Assembly (NCBI GenBank): GCA_051883095.1
Contig: JBJETB010000098.1
Coordinates: 1 to 24,087 of the forward strand
Origin: SUG1106 sp051883095
Lineage (GTDB): Bacteria > Bacillota > Clostridia > Peptostreptococcales > Anaerovoracaceae
Direction: 5' to 3'
Length of the DNA stretch: 24,087 nt
Shown here: positions 18,301-24,071 of the stretch, piece after piece
How positions within the stretch are numbered: position 1 is the first letter of the stretch
How the letters are laid out: each line of letters begins with the position of its first letter
Position numbers and translations under genes: made by a program
Notes under the pieces: generated by a model
Database searches by the model: none
What the model was told of the DNA's origin: nothing
Seen by the model: the letters and a program-made list of their open reading frames with translations, nothing else

Positions 18301-19512
18301 TTGTTTTGTGACCTTTCGACACCGAAAAATGATGGAAGCTTTGATGTCTATAATGACATTAAAGATAAACTTACAGAGAGGGGCATTCCGAAGGAGGAAA
18401 TAGCGTTTGTACATGATGCGGATAATGATGCCAAGAAAGCAAAGCTGTTTTCAAAGGTCCGTGCAGGAGAGGTAAGAATTCTCATCGGCTCAACACAAAA
18501 GATGGGAGCAGGTACTAATGTGCAGCGGCTGCTTGCAGCACTGCATGATCTTGATTGCCCATGGCGGCCTTCGGACCTGGAGCAGCGTTCCGGCCGTATA
18601 ATACGTCAGGGAAATTCCAATGAGAAAGTAACAATTACCCGGTATGTGACGGAAGGAACATTTGATGCTTATTTGTATCAGATCCTTGAAACAAAGCAGC
18701 GTTTTATAAGTCAGATATATACTTCAAAATCGCCGGTGCGTTCGGCAGAAGATGTGGACGAGGTGGCGCTGTCCTATGCGGAGATGAAGATGCTTGCTTC
18801 TGATAATCCGTATATTAAGGAAAAGATGGATTTGGATATACAGGTAAGCAAACTCAAAATGCTCAAGCAGAGCTTTTTAAGTGAAAAGTATGATTTAGAA
18901 GACAGACTGCTGCGTGTTTATCCGCAAGTAGTGAAGAACTGTCAGGAGAAAATATCCGGATATGAAAAAGACCTTGCAATGCTTCAGTCGCTTCCTGAGT
19001 CAGAAGATAAATTTACTGGGATGATGATTGGAGAGCATACCTATGATGAAAAGAAAACTGCAGGTGATGCCCTTCTTCTTGAATGCAAGAAGATGAAAAG
19101 TCCCGAGGCGGTGAAAATAGGGGAATATAAAGGATTTTCAATGGAACTTGGCTTTGACATGCTGGAAAGAGACTACATCCTTACTTTGCGAGGCAGTATG
19201 AGCTACAGCATTACTCTCGGAGCTGATACTTTAGGAAATCTTACCCGTATCGAAAATGCTCTTGAAAGGATTCCAGAGCTTCTTAAAAAGACCACAATAG
19301 AGCTTGAGGGAACACGGAGGCAGATGGAAAATGCACGAGAAGAGGCTGCAAGGGAATATCCACATGAGGAGGAACTGCATGAAAAGAGCAGAAGGCTGGA
19401 TGAACTGAACATTTTACTTAATATGGATAAGAAGGATGCCGCTGAAATAGACGACAGTCCCGAAGTTGAACCGGATGAAATGACATATAAAAGAGAGGAG
19501 CGACAAATATGA
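12358..19512 (+). CDS. Giant polyvalent protein: ArdC-like, N6-methylase-like and SNF2-type helicase
   Basis: The 2384-residue protein belongs to the methylase-helicase family of clostridial ICEs, probably handling element DNA during transfer. Residues about 1-90 resemble the ArdC/LPD-like N-terminal domain (RFDEQVLVYAQRPDATAVL). Residues about 265-395 are a charged low-complexity linker that overlaps tnpV in another frame. A region near 575-660 contains YGTGGRNPIKSGLGIG and the RIRELIRIGRYL helix typical of these proteins. The methyltransferase-like domain has motif I EPSCGIGNFF (E913-F922) and N977-I-P-F980 where active N6-adenine enzymes have (D/N)PP(Y/F). The helicase carries Walker A (K1590 in HCVGAGKT), DEAH 1748-1751, ATGTPISNSM and arginine-finger motif QRSGRIIRQG (from Q2076). 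The C terminus is predicted coiled coil. It overlaps the next gene by 4 bases. Confidence 0.9.
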   Translation: MASKFYSINKLYKDACKEISTDIESWQGFLLSAGRNFKLRFDEQVLVYAQRPDATAVLTIEKWNGLFRRWVNKGARGIAVFDDEFGENQRLKYYFDVSDTHEGTFSRPVPLWDYDNSYEDEVIETLEASFGELERKESIASAVLSASENAARDNLSDYLEFLQERKAGSRIGTLDNDNIKICFEQLVSISVAYMIMGRLGIDINTSFEKSDFAAITDFNTKDTLHAVGYAVSDISQMALSEIGKTIRNLQAEKKLNRTFAASKEGIYNEEKRERGGEHEHRISTERELSDSNDKHAEGRIDANRQIRTDEEKLPERTSQIDFLQHADGLQFERAPEEHGQRSGGDAGASDFTDGEERGRERGTESSRHDELGSENEQHQGQGDGNSTEGTDFQVKYFDRKTGESKLPFFCKDSDIQEILLSTTHLKASYAEIRKFFELHDDTAERVAYLKEIFNNDYTELIISGERQVGYKTYQNVLHLWEGSYLSRTAEGYYNWEVISEHFDSLRILNKLYDIAEPLPSVEAQTAFFNSLDSVKETDFPQEVIDVAITKGSGFENGKYRIFEQFEKSLSQKENVEFLKKEYGTGGRNPIKSGLGIGEDHSPKGIMLSKGYGNDSPKILIKWQDVEQRIRELIRIGRYLNKKEAENYPAWLEKETIRRKEIEEYRKNKEILSIAPPEAKPEEQTQYGEYEFHLGDSVFIGAQQYEILAIDDEEVVLYDTACPLINKTMDRQEFDIRAAETPGNEHLRKEPGKESEKEEEVKVSESESLTPSWELPPEKKPSGYIFPEIKRADRIQYRISDDAYGEGSPKEKFRRNIEAIRLLKTLDEKGRFATEKEQEILAGYAGWGGQPEVFDESNNSWANEYVQLKQLLDEDEYAAARQSCLTAFYTPPVVIRAMYQVLRQSGFSEGNILEPSCGIGNFFGMLPEDFEKSKLYGVEADSVSGRIARQLYQNASISIEGYENTSLPDSFFDVAIGNIPFGDFRLADKRYDKENFLIHDYFFAKTIDKVRPGGIIAFVTSKGTLDKENPKVRKYIAQRADLIGAIRLPSNTFTKNAGTEVTSDIIFLQKRESIIDIEPEWLHLGLNDDGIQINQYYIQHPEMVLGKMEMISGRFGQESSCIADESIPLSIQLDNAVKSIHAQITERAGELAEEEDEYIIADPSVKNFSFALTDGKIYFRENSIMKPVETTSTAESRIKGMIQIRDCLKMLITYQSEDYPEAEIAAEQKRLNQLYDSFTKKYGLISGRANSSAFSDDSSYFLLSALEILNDDGSLNRKADIFYKRTIRSHKPSTRVDTAVEALGVSIGEKAKVDMAFMESLCMKTEAEIFEELKGVIFLNPNWKEDDPEEKYLTADEYLSGNVREKLETAKLAVSARGDDFAENVKALEKAQPKDLPASEISVRLGATWIPERYIEQFTYELLGTPFYLKERIRIHLSKYTGEWYVENKSLDSGNVKANRTFGTARINAYKIIEQTLNLKDVRIFDYNYESDGKKTAVLNKKETAIAQAKQEQIKQAFTDWIWKDPDRRSRLCRIYNDKFNAIRPREYDGSHIVFEGMNPEISLMPHQKNAVARVLYGGNTLLAHCVGAGKTFEMTAAAMESKRLGLCSKSLFVVPNHLINQWASEFLQLYPAANLLVATKKDFEKKNRKKFCSRISTGDYDAIIIGHSQFEKIPMSMQRQVTHLENEIEAVTRGIKELKAKRGERLSVKALEKMKKGLETKLKRLNDQSRKDDVVTFEELGVDRIFIDEAHYYKNLFLYTKMRNVGGIAQTEAQKSTDLYMKCRYLDELTGGKGVVFATGTPISNSMVELYTLQRYLEYDRLKEMGLETFDAWASTFGETVTAIELAPEGTGYRAKTRFARFYNLPELMAMFKEIADIQTADMLNLPVPDAEYINVSVKPSEMQKEMVQGLAERAEKIRNKQVSSNQDNMLKVTNDGRKLALDQRLLNPMLPDFEGSKVNECVKRVYDIWEKGKDRKLTQLLFCDLSTPKNDGSFDVYNDIKDKLTERGIPKEEIAFVHDADNDAKKAKLFSKVRAGEVRILIGSTQKMGAGTNVQRLLAALHDLDCPWRPSDLEQRSGRIIRQGNSNEKVTITRYVTEGTFDAYLYQILETKQRFISQIYTSKSPVRSAEDVDEVALSYAEMKMLASDNPYIKEKMDLDIQVSKLKMLKQSFLSEKYDLEDRLLRVYPQVVKNCQEKISGYEKDLAMLQSLPESEDKFTGMMIGEHTYDEKKTAGDALLLECKKMKSPEAVKIGEYKGFSMELGFDMLERDYILTLRGSMSYSITLGADTLGNLTRIENALERIPELLKKTTIELEGTRRQMENAREEAAREYPHEEELHEKSRRLDELNILLNMDKKDAAEIDDSPEVEPDEMTYKREERQI
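13180..13192 (+). promoter_or_regulatory. Internal Shine-Dalgarno for nested tnpV
   Basis: GGAGGAG (13180-13186) lies 3-5 bases before ATG 13190, inside the helicase coding sequence but serving the +1 frame. It is as strong as the ribosome-binding sites of the free-standing genes here and decides the tnpV start over the in-frame ATGs at 13133 and 13160. Confidence 0.75.
13190..13540 (+). CDS. tnpV: TnpV family protein, nested in the +1 frame of the helicase gene
   Basis: The 116-residue product (MNIGYQQRGNYQIPMISMPK...) matches the TnpV family: RFGQMRRNYLKEHRK, a Leu-rich helix with L-S-E-H-L, LLISQMAKNEGVSEELKAAD, MSWVQKMNSIKARAME. TnpV is a small protein of clostridial conjugative and mobilizable transposons whose function is not established. 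The whole gene lies inside the giant helicase gene, shifted by +1. In the helicase frame the same bases encode a Glu/Arg/Gly/His/Asp-rich linker (residues 278-394) with no visible fold, so the conserved protein appears to be the one in the TnpV frame. It has its own Shine-Dalgarno. Expression would come from the helicase mRNA. An accidental frame is unlikely given the family match over its full length. Confidence 0.85.
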   Translation: MNIGYQQRGNYQIPMISMPKEESMQIGRFGQMRRNYLKEHRKLIFYSMLTDCSLSEHLRNTDREAEEMLELLISQMAKNEGVSEELKAADMMSWVQKMNSIKARAMETVQRELIFR

Positions 19513-20447
19513 CATACCTTGAATTTAAAAATTGCATTGAAAAAGAATGGCTGAAATATCTTGGAACAGATACTTCCAAGGCAAAAATAAGATTTATCCA
19601 GAAGCAGATGAAAAATGGACCTGTTGTCGAAGGGATAGCAGTTGAGGGCATCTGTGATGTATCACCGCTGATATATATTGAACCTTATTACGAAAAGGTT
19701 CAGAAGGGAGAATTTGTAGGAAATGTGCTGAAAGAAATGGCAGAACTCTATGATAAGGCACTCGCCGATGGTAAAGAGACTGTCAAAAACAAAATGGATT
19801 TTGACATATCTGACTTTACTCAGGTTTCAGACAAGATACAGATGCTTCTTGTAAACAAAAGAAGTAATTCATATTATCTTCGTAATGCAGCCTACCGTTC
19901 ATTTGGAGATATTGCCAAGGTATTTTATGTAGTGGTTGATGACATGCATAGAATAAAGATTACACGCGAAATGCTGAAGGAATGGGAAGTTGACACGAAA
20001 AAGCTTCAGGATACGGCATTAAATAATATGCCTGTGAAACAGCCGCCGTTGCTTCAGGCGTTAGATATTACTGCTTATGGTAAACCTTACTTGAACCTGC
20101 TAAATGATAACAGTATGCTGAATGAAGTCGCCTATGTATTGACCAACGAAAGCTACGATTACGGAGCTGCAGCAATGCTTTATCCCGGTGTAATGGAGCA
20201 AATCTCCGAAAGGATAGGAGGAACTTTCTTTATTCTGCCATCCTCTGTCCATAAGACCATACTGCTTGCAGGCGGAGACACTTTTGCTCTGCAGAGAGCA
20301 GAAGAAATGCTAAGGATGGCAAACAAAGAAGTAGTTCAACCGGAGAATTATCTGTCTGACAGTGTTTATGCATATGATAAGACTTCAAAGGAGATTAAAC
20401 AGCTGTCGGCAGATATAGACAGGGGAAGAGAAGATAAGGAGAGGTAG
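19509..20447 (+). CDS. DUF5688 family protein
   Basis: The 312-residue product matches DUF5688 proteins that follow the giant helicase in Tn1549-like elements; no biochemical role is known to me. It has no signal peptide or membrane segment and is probably cytoplasmic. Visible family features are the N-terminal helix (MTYLEFKNCIEKEW), the central RNAAYRSFGDIAKVFYVVVD and the C-terminal ERIGGTFFILPSSVHKTILL with a Gly-rich turn. The ATG overlaps the helicase stop codon (ATGA, 4 bases), which suggests translational coupling and shared expression. It is followed after 5 bases by the TOPRIM protein gene. Confidence 0.8.
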   Translation: MTYLEFKNCIEKEWLKYLGTDTSKAKIRFIQKQMKNGPVVEGIAVEGICDVSPLIYIEPYYEKVQKGEFVGNVLKEMAELYDKALADGKETVKNKMDFDISDFTQVSDKIQMLLVNKRSNSYYLRNAAYRSFGDIAKVFYVVVDDMHRIKITREMLKEWEVDTKKLQDTALNNMPVKQPPLLQALDITAYGKPYLNLLNDNSMLNEVAYVLTNESYDYGAAAMLYPGVMEQISERIGGTFFILPSSVHKTILLAGGDTFALQRAEEMLRMANKEVVQPENYLSDSVYAYDKTSKEIKQLSADIDRGREDKER

Positions 20448-20452
20448 AAAAA

Positions 20453-21400
20453 ATGCTTTTGTCAAACGAGGCTATAGAAAAAGCACGGGAGATGGATCTG
20501 CTTACTTACCTGAGAATCTATGAACCATTTGAACTGGTAAAAATCAGTTCGGGAAGGTATTGTACCAGGACTCATGACAGCCTGAAAATAGACAAAGGAA
20601 AATGGTTCTGGTGGTCCCGCGGTTTTGGAGGAACCAGCGCCCTTGACTATCTTGTAAGGGTGGAGGGATGGAATTTCAGGAAAGCTGTGCTTTTTCTTTC
20701 CGGCTCAGAGAATTACCAAAATGAAAAGAAGCAGGCAGTTATTCAAACCAGCAGAGACGAGCACCCGATACTCAGTATGCCGGAAAAGGCAGGGAGCAAT
20801 GACAGGGTAATAAAATATCTTAAGGCAAGGGGAATAGATGGAAGTATTATTGACTTCTTCATTGACAGAGACCTTATATATGAATCACTGCCGTATCACA
20901 ATGCGGTATTTGTAGGAAAAGATGAAAGCGGAAAGCCAGCCTATGCTGCAATAAGAGGCACAGGAGAAAAAAGGTTTGTGGGGGAGGCTGAGGGAAGTAT
21001 AAAGGAATATGCCTTCTCTTTTTCGGAAGGCAATTCTGAAACCCTGCATGTGTTTGAAAGTGCTATTGATTTGCTTTCATATGCGACCATACTCAAGCTG
21101 AGGGGTGAGGACTGGAAAAAACATTGCTATATTTCCCTTGGAGGAACAGCGATTTCACCGCAGACCGGTCTTCCTCCTGCTCTTTCACATTTCCTCGATT
21201 CACATGAGAGGACCCGAACCATTGCACTGCACCTGGATAACGATGCAGCAGGCAGAAAATACAGCATTAAAATTATTGAAAAACTGGATAAAAAATATGA
21301 TGTTGTTGATTGCCCGCCACCGCAGGGAAAGGATGTAAACGATTACTTATTACTGCATTCATGCAGTAAATTTATAGATAAGGGGGATAAGATAAAATGA
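20453..21400 (+). CDS. DUF3991/TOPRIM primase-like protein
   Basis: The 315-residue product has the primase-like arrangement of ICE TOPRIM proteins. Residues about 30-75 (YCTRTHDSLKIDKGKWFWW, then GGTSALDYLV) correspond to the region that is a CHC2-type zinc finger in true primases, but only C36 and H40 are visible in zinc-ligand-like positions, so a complete zinc site is doubtful. The TOPRIM domain (about 195-310) keeps its metal-binding acids: E202 in VFESAIDLLS, D262-x-D264 in LHLDNDAAGR, and D294/D297 in GKDVNDYL. It could synthesise primers or act in nucleic-acid metabolism during transfer (inference). Start is supported by AGGAGAGG shortly before ATG. It overlaps the next gene by 4 bases (ATGA). 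Confidence 0.85.
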   Translation: MLLSNEAIEKAREMDLLTYLRIYEPFELVKISSGRYCTRTHDSLKIDKGKWFWWSRGFGGTSALDYLVRVEGWNFRKAVLFLSGSENYQNEKKQAVIQTSRDEHPILSMPEKAGSNDRVIKYLKARGIDGSIIDFFIDRDLIYESLPYHNAVFVGKDESGKPAYAAIRGTGEKRFVGEAEGSIKEYAFSFSEGNSETLHVFESAIDLLSYATILKLRGEDWKKHCYISLGGTAISPQTGLPPALSHFLDSHERTRTIALHLDNDAAGRKYSIKIIEKLDKKYDVVDCPPPQGKDVNDYLLLHSCSKFIDKGDKIK

Positions 21401-21804
21401 ATGAAGAAAGAAAACTGGATGTTCTGCTTGTAAAAGCTAATCAGAGACCGCAGGAAGTGACTATTACGGACTCTTTGGAAAGTGAACAAAAACTGGTTGG
21501 CGGAATGATTGAGCTATATATGCCTTTTGATGATGATGCGGCCATTATATGCAATGAGGAGGGAAAACTCATAGGACTTCCGCTTAACAGGGCAATTTAC
21601 GACAGCACAGGTTCTCTTGTTGAAATAATAGCAGGAGACTTTTTTATTTGCAGAGCGCCGGCAGACAGCGACCGATTTGAAAGCTTAACTGATGAGCAGA
21701 AGAAAAAGTATTCCGAAAGGTTTAAATATCCTGAAAGATTTCAAAGGACAATAAAGGGTATTCGTGTTATCCAGCTTAAGGAACGAACAGACATGGAAAG
21801 ATGA
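21397..21804 (+). CDS. DUF3846 domain protein
   Basis: The 135-residue product resembles DUF3846 proteins of clostridial mobile elements: a short strand (LDVLLVKANQRPQEVTI), the ELYMPFDDDAAIICNEEGKL segment, then PLNRAIYD and a GDFFICRAP strand. The C-terminal third is highly charged. No catalytic motif, signal or membrane segment is visible, and the function is unknown; some family members sit near antirestriction proteins. It is the last gene of the backbone operon in this window, starting inside the stop codon of the TOPRIM gene. Two hairpins follow it before the toxin-antitoxin cassette. Confidence 0.75.
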   Translation: MNEERKLDVLLVKANQRPQEVTITDSLESEQKLVGGMIELYMPFDDDAAIICNEEGKLIGLPLNRAIYDSTGSLVEIIAGDFFICRAPADSDRFESLTDEQKKKYSERFKYPERFQRTIKGIRVIQLKERTDMER

Positions 21805-21824
21805 TAATAGCTGTTGTTATGAAT

Positions 21825-21887
21825 TAGCAAGCAGTGCATTTTTACTCCTGACGGAGAAAAATACGCTTGTTAGGGGCTGTCCCCTAA
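21825..21887 (+). repeat. Two overlapping hairpins between DUF3846 gene and toxin gene
   Basis: A long imperfect inverted repeat has left arm 21825-21848 (TAGCAAGC ... ATTTTTACTCC), a TGAC loop, and right arm 21853-21872 (GGAGAAAAAT ... GCTTGTTA). A second perfect hairpin, TTAGGGG (21870-21876), CTGT, CCCCTAA (21881-21887), shares its first bases with the end of that arm, so the two may be mutually exclusive. Neither is followed by a run of T. This could end the backbone operon, act as an attenuator, or be part of a transfer origin. The rest of the 206-base gap to the toxin start holds AT-rich promoter sequence. Confidence 0.5.
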
Positions 21888-21951
21888 AACCCCTGAACCC
21901 CAACTTATTTGTAAAATATATAAACCTTACGAAACGATATAATGAAAAAAG

Positions 21952-21980
21952 TTGCACAACGTAAAAAAAAATGATATAAT
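21952..21980 (+). promoter_or_regulatory. Promoter of the RnlA-like/RnlB-like cassette
   Basis: TTGCAC (21952-21957) and TATAAT (21975-21980) are 17 bases apart, ideal for sigma-A. The spacer contains a run of nine A (21963-21971). A second GATATAAT lies at 21936-21943, and GTTG-CA-CAAC (21951-21960) overlaps the -35 and could be an operator half-site; that role is inferred. The Shine-Dalgarno GAGGAGG (21995-22001) follows. Confidence 0.8.
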
Positions 21981-22010
21981 AATAAACCAATGCTGAGGAG
22001 GTGTAAGAGC

Positions 22011-23486
22011 ATGGCAAAGAAAAAATACTATGCTGTTAGAGTTGGGAAAAAACCAGGGATATATGAAACTTGGGAGCAATGCAAAGAACAGGTAGATGGT
22101 GTTTCAGGTGCGCAGTACAAATCGTTTTCTACACTTCCAGAGGCGGAAACGTATCTATTGGGGACTGACGCTGATGATTCAGTAACGATTAGCGATGAAC
22201 TGAATGTTCAGGTAGAAAAGAAGATAGCACTTCTTGGGGAACAAGAGATTATTTCTTTCGTGGATGGAAGCTATGATGTAAAAGAAGAAAAATCAGCATT
22301 TGGCGTAATAATACTTAGCCATAATGGAAATAAAGATATCCTGTATAAGGCGTTTACAAAGCAATTAGACGAGGGATTTATTTCACGTCGTAATGTTGCA
22401 GCTGAACTTGAAGGCGTTAAGGAAGCAATAAATTGGGCTATTCAGTATAATAAGAAAAAAATAACAATATATTTTGATTATGAAGGAATAGAAAAATGGG
22501 CTACAGGACAGTGGAAAGCAAATAATAATACAACCAAGGAATATGTGTCTTTTATTCAAGAAAAGAAGAGAATATTGGATATAGAATTTGTAAAAGTCCC
22601 AGCTCATTCAGGCGTTATATATAACGAGGAAGCTGATGCAATTGCAAGTAATGCATTGCTGGCAAAGGGGCACAAAACATACAACGATGGCTCGGTTTAC
22701 TTTGTTGGATATGGAGTGAATGATTGGAAGTCGATAGTTCAATGCCTTAATGAAGAAAATGAAAGTTTTGAGCAGGAAGATATCGCACCCATTAATGTAG
22801 GTGTTGAAGAAATTGGTTCAAGACATAAGATTAAGGTTATGCAGGCTGACAACACAGTTACAATTAATTGTTACAATAATTCCAAATCATATGTGCAGGG
22901 AAAGCAAACAGTATTATTTCAGAAACTTATTGCAACGGCCGTTGAATTGTTAGAAAATAAGCAAGGAGTCGTTGAAACGCTAAATAGTTATCATGCATTA
23001 ACACTCACGGCAGAAGAGGTAGAAAATAAATTTGAGCAGTTATTGCCGCACTATAAGCATGATACTGATAAGCATTATGCAAATTTACTATCTGCAGTAT
23101 ACAACACAATGCTCACGGGATATATGCCAGATTATACATGCCTAGTAACTCCAATATTCAGATCATATGAGTATTATTTACATAGGATACTTGGCGATGT
23201 CATGAAACTTACAACCCAGAATGCTAATGGAACAAATAATTTTGGCTTTTTCTATAAGAATCCTTCGGGTTTATATGAATGTAATAGTAGCCAGAAAAGC
23301 ATGTTAACGGAGCAACAGCTGAATTATCTTAATTCGCTTTATACTAAATATAATAGTGTTAGACATCCGTATTCCCATTGGTCGGCAATGGATATTGATA
23401 CTGCCGTTATAACCGATATCGAAACGGCTAGGCAGTTGTTACTGGATGCATTTAAACTTATTGACCAGTACTATGTTTTATTCTGA
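22011..23486 (+). CDS. rnlA: RNase HI-RnlA fusion: viroplasmin/RNase H domain joined to HEPN toxin
   Basis: The 491-residue product has three parts. Residues 1-50 are a viroplasmin-type nucleic-acid-binding domain (PGIYETWEQCKEQVDG, GAQYKSF). Residues about 78-218 are an RNase HI domain with all acids in place: D85 in FVDGS, E132 in AAELEG, D156 in IYFDYEG and D209 in NEEADAIA, plus H199. Residues about 260-491 resemble RnlA, the RNase LS toxin: a strand-rich part (VTINCYNNSKSYVQG), then LPDY-like MPDYTCL, R384-x-x-E387, NFGFFYKN, and the HEPN motif R451-HPYS-H456, matching RHSLFH of E. coli RnlA. Start is ATG 22011, 9 bases after GAGGAGG; the upstream ATG 21990 lies before that site. The gene is visibly more AT-rich than the backbone. 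An mRNA-cleaving toxin controlled by the downstream antitoxin is inferred. Confidence 0.82.
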   Translation: MAKKKYYAVRVGKKPGIYETWEQCKEQVDGVSGAQYKSFSTLPEAETYLLGTDADDSVTISDELNVQVEKKIALLGEQEIISFVDGSYDVKEEKSAFGVIILSHNGNKDILYKAFTKQLDEGFISRRNVAAELEGVKEAINWAIQYNKKKITIYFDYEGIEKWATGQWKANNNTTKEYVSFIQEKKRILDIEFVKVPAHSGVIYNEEADAIASNALLAKGHKTYNDGSVYFVGYGVNDWKSIVQCLNEENESFEQEDIAPINVGVEEIGSRHKIKVMQADNTVTINCYNNSKSYVQGKQTVLFQKLIATAVELLENKQGVVETLNSYHALTLTAEEVENKFEQLLPHYKHDTDKHYANLLSAVYNTMLTGYMPDYTCLVTPIFRSYEYYLHRILGDVMKLTTQNANGTNNFGFFYKNPSGLYECNSSQKSMLTEQQLNYLNSLYTKYNSVRHPYSHWSAMDIDTAVITDIETARQLLLDAFKLIDQYYVLF

Positions 23487-23515
23487 AAAATAATTTATTG
23501 AGAGGAGGTAGTGTA

Positions 23516-23869
23516 ATGGAAAAAATGATATATAACCCAATTACAGATAAAAACTATCTCGGTGTTGTTACAATATTAGATTATGAGGTTTCAGCGCAAA
23601 AATGCTTGTCAAATTTTTGTGTTAGTACGCAAAACAGAGATGAACGTAAAATTATAGTTGACCTGGCATTAAAAGTGGGAATGAATAAATACAGATTTGT
23701 AGCATGTGATGTTACAGACGATGGAAAAATATTGTGGAATAGTAGCAAATATGTTACTCCTTGTGACGACATAACAAAGCAGGCTAATTTTTTCATAAAG
23801 CAAAAAAAAGATATACTATTAAATTCCATGTTGCCAAGTAACACTCAAGAGTCATTGCTGCATAGTTAA
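23516..23869 (+). CDS. rnlB: RnlB-like antitoxin
   Basis: The 117-residue product resembles E. coli RnlB (123 residues) across its second half: RKIIVDLALKVG, then YRFVACDV, a Gly-Lys-Ile strand (GKILWNSSKYV), PCDDITKQANFF and the LLNSMLPSNTQES end, which aligns with the VLSPDD region of RnlB. RnlB binds and silences RnlA and is unstable in E. coli; the same role is inferred here. It has no DNA-binding motif. ATG 23516 was chosen because GAGGAGG (23502-23508) is 7 bases upstream; an in-frame TTG at 23498 lies before that site. It follows the toxin stop codon by 29 bases, the toxin-first order of rnlAB, and is closed by a terminator. Confidence 0.75.
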   Translation: MEKMIYNPITDKNYLGVVTILDYEVSAQKCLSNFCVSTQNRDERKIIVDLALKVGMNKYRFVACDVTDDGKILWNSSKYVTPCDDITKQANFFIKQKKDILLNSMLPSNTQESLLHS

Positions 23870-23929
23870 ATGTAGCGTAAAGTTCAGAACCCGATATGCT
23901 CTGATATCTCAAAATGAAAAACAAACATG

Positions 23930-23957
23930 AAGACTGTCTAACCAGGCAGTCTTTTTC
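23930..23957 (+). terminator. Rho-independent terminator after the toxin-antitoxin cassette
   Basis: AAGACTGTC (23930-23938) pairs with GGCAGTCTT (23945-23953), nine pairs including one G-U, with loop TAACCA, followed by TTTC. It sits 60 bases after the rnlB-like stop codon and 27 bases before the mobC-like start. Confidence 0.85.
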
Positions 23958-23984
23958 TATTGCAGAAAAGAGGTGAAAAGAGAA

Positions 23985-24038
23985 ATGAAAAGAACCGTAA
24001 AAAAACAGTTCTGGCTAAGCAGAGAGGAAGCAGAGTAA
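23985..24038 (+). pseudogene. mobC: Truncated mobC-like start (17 codons)
   Basis: The frame reads MKRTVKKQFWLSREEAE and stops. This matches the first residues of the MobC-type relaxosome proteins of Tn1549-like elements (MKRTVxKQFWLSxEEAE...), normally about 100 or more residues long. The GAGGTG Shine-Dalgarno (23970-23975) is intact. The 49 bases after the stop codon do not continue the family in any frame, so this is not a simple frameshift; a deletion or replacement has removed the rest, at least up to the window end. A functional MobC could exist elsewhere. Confidence 0.65.
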
Positions 24039-24071
24039 ATGGTAAACCACATACGTGGTCTAAAAAAAGTG

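Noticed and set aside
21764..21964. 66-codon frame across the end of the DUF3846 gene and the hairpins
   Set aside because: Its codons span the inverted repeats and promoter region, and the start has no ribosome-binding site.
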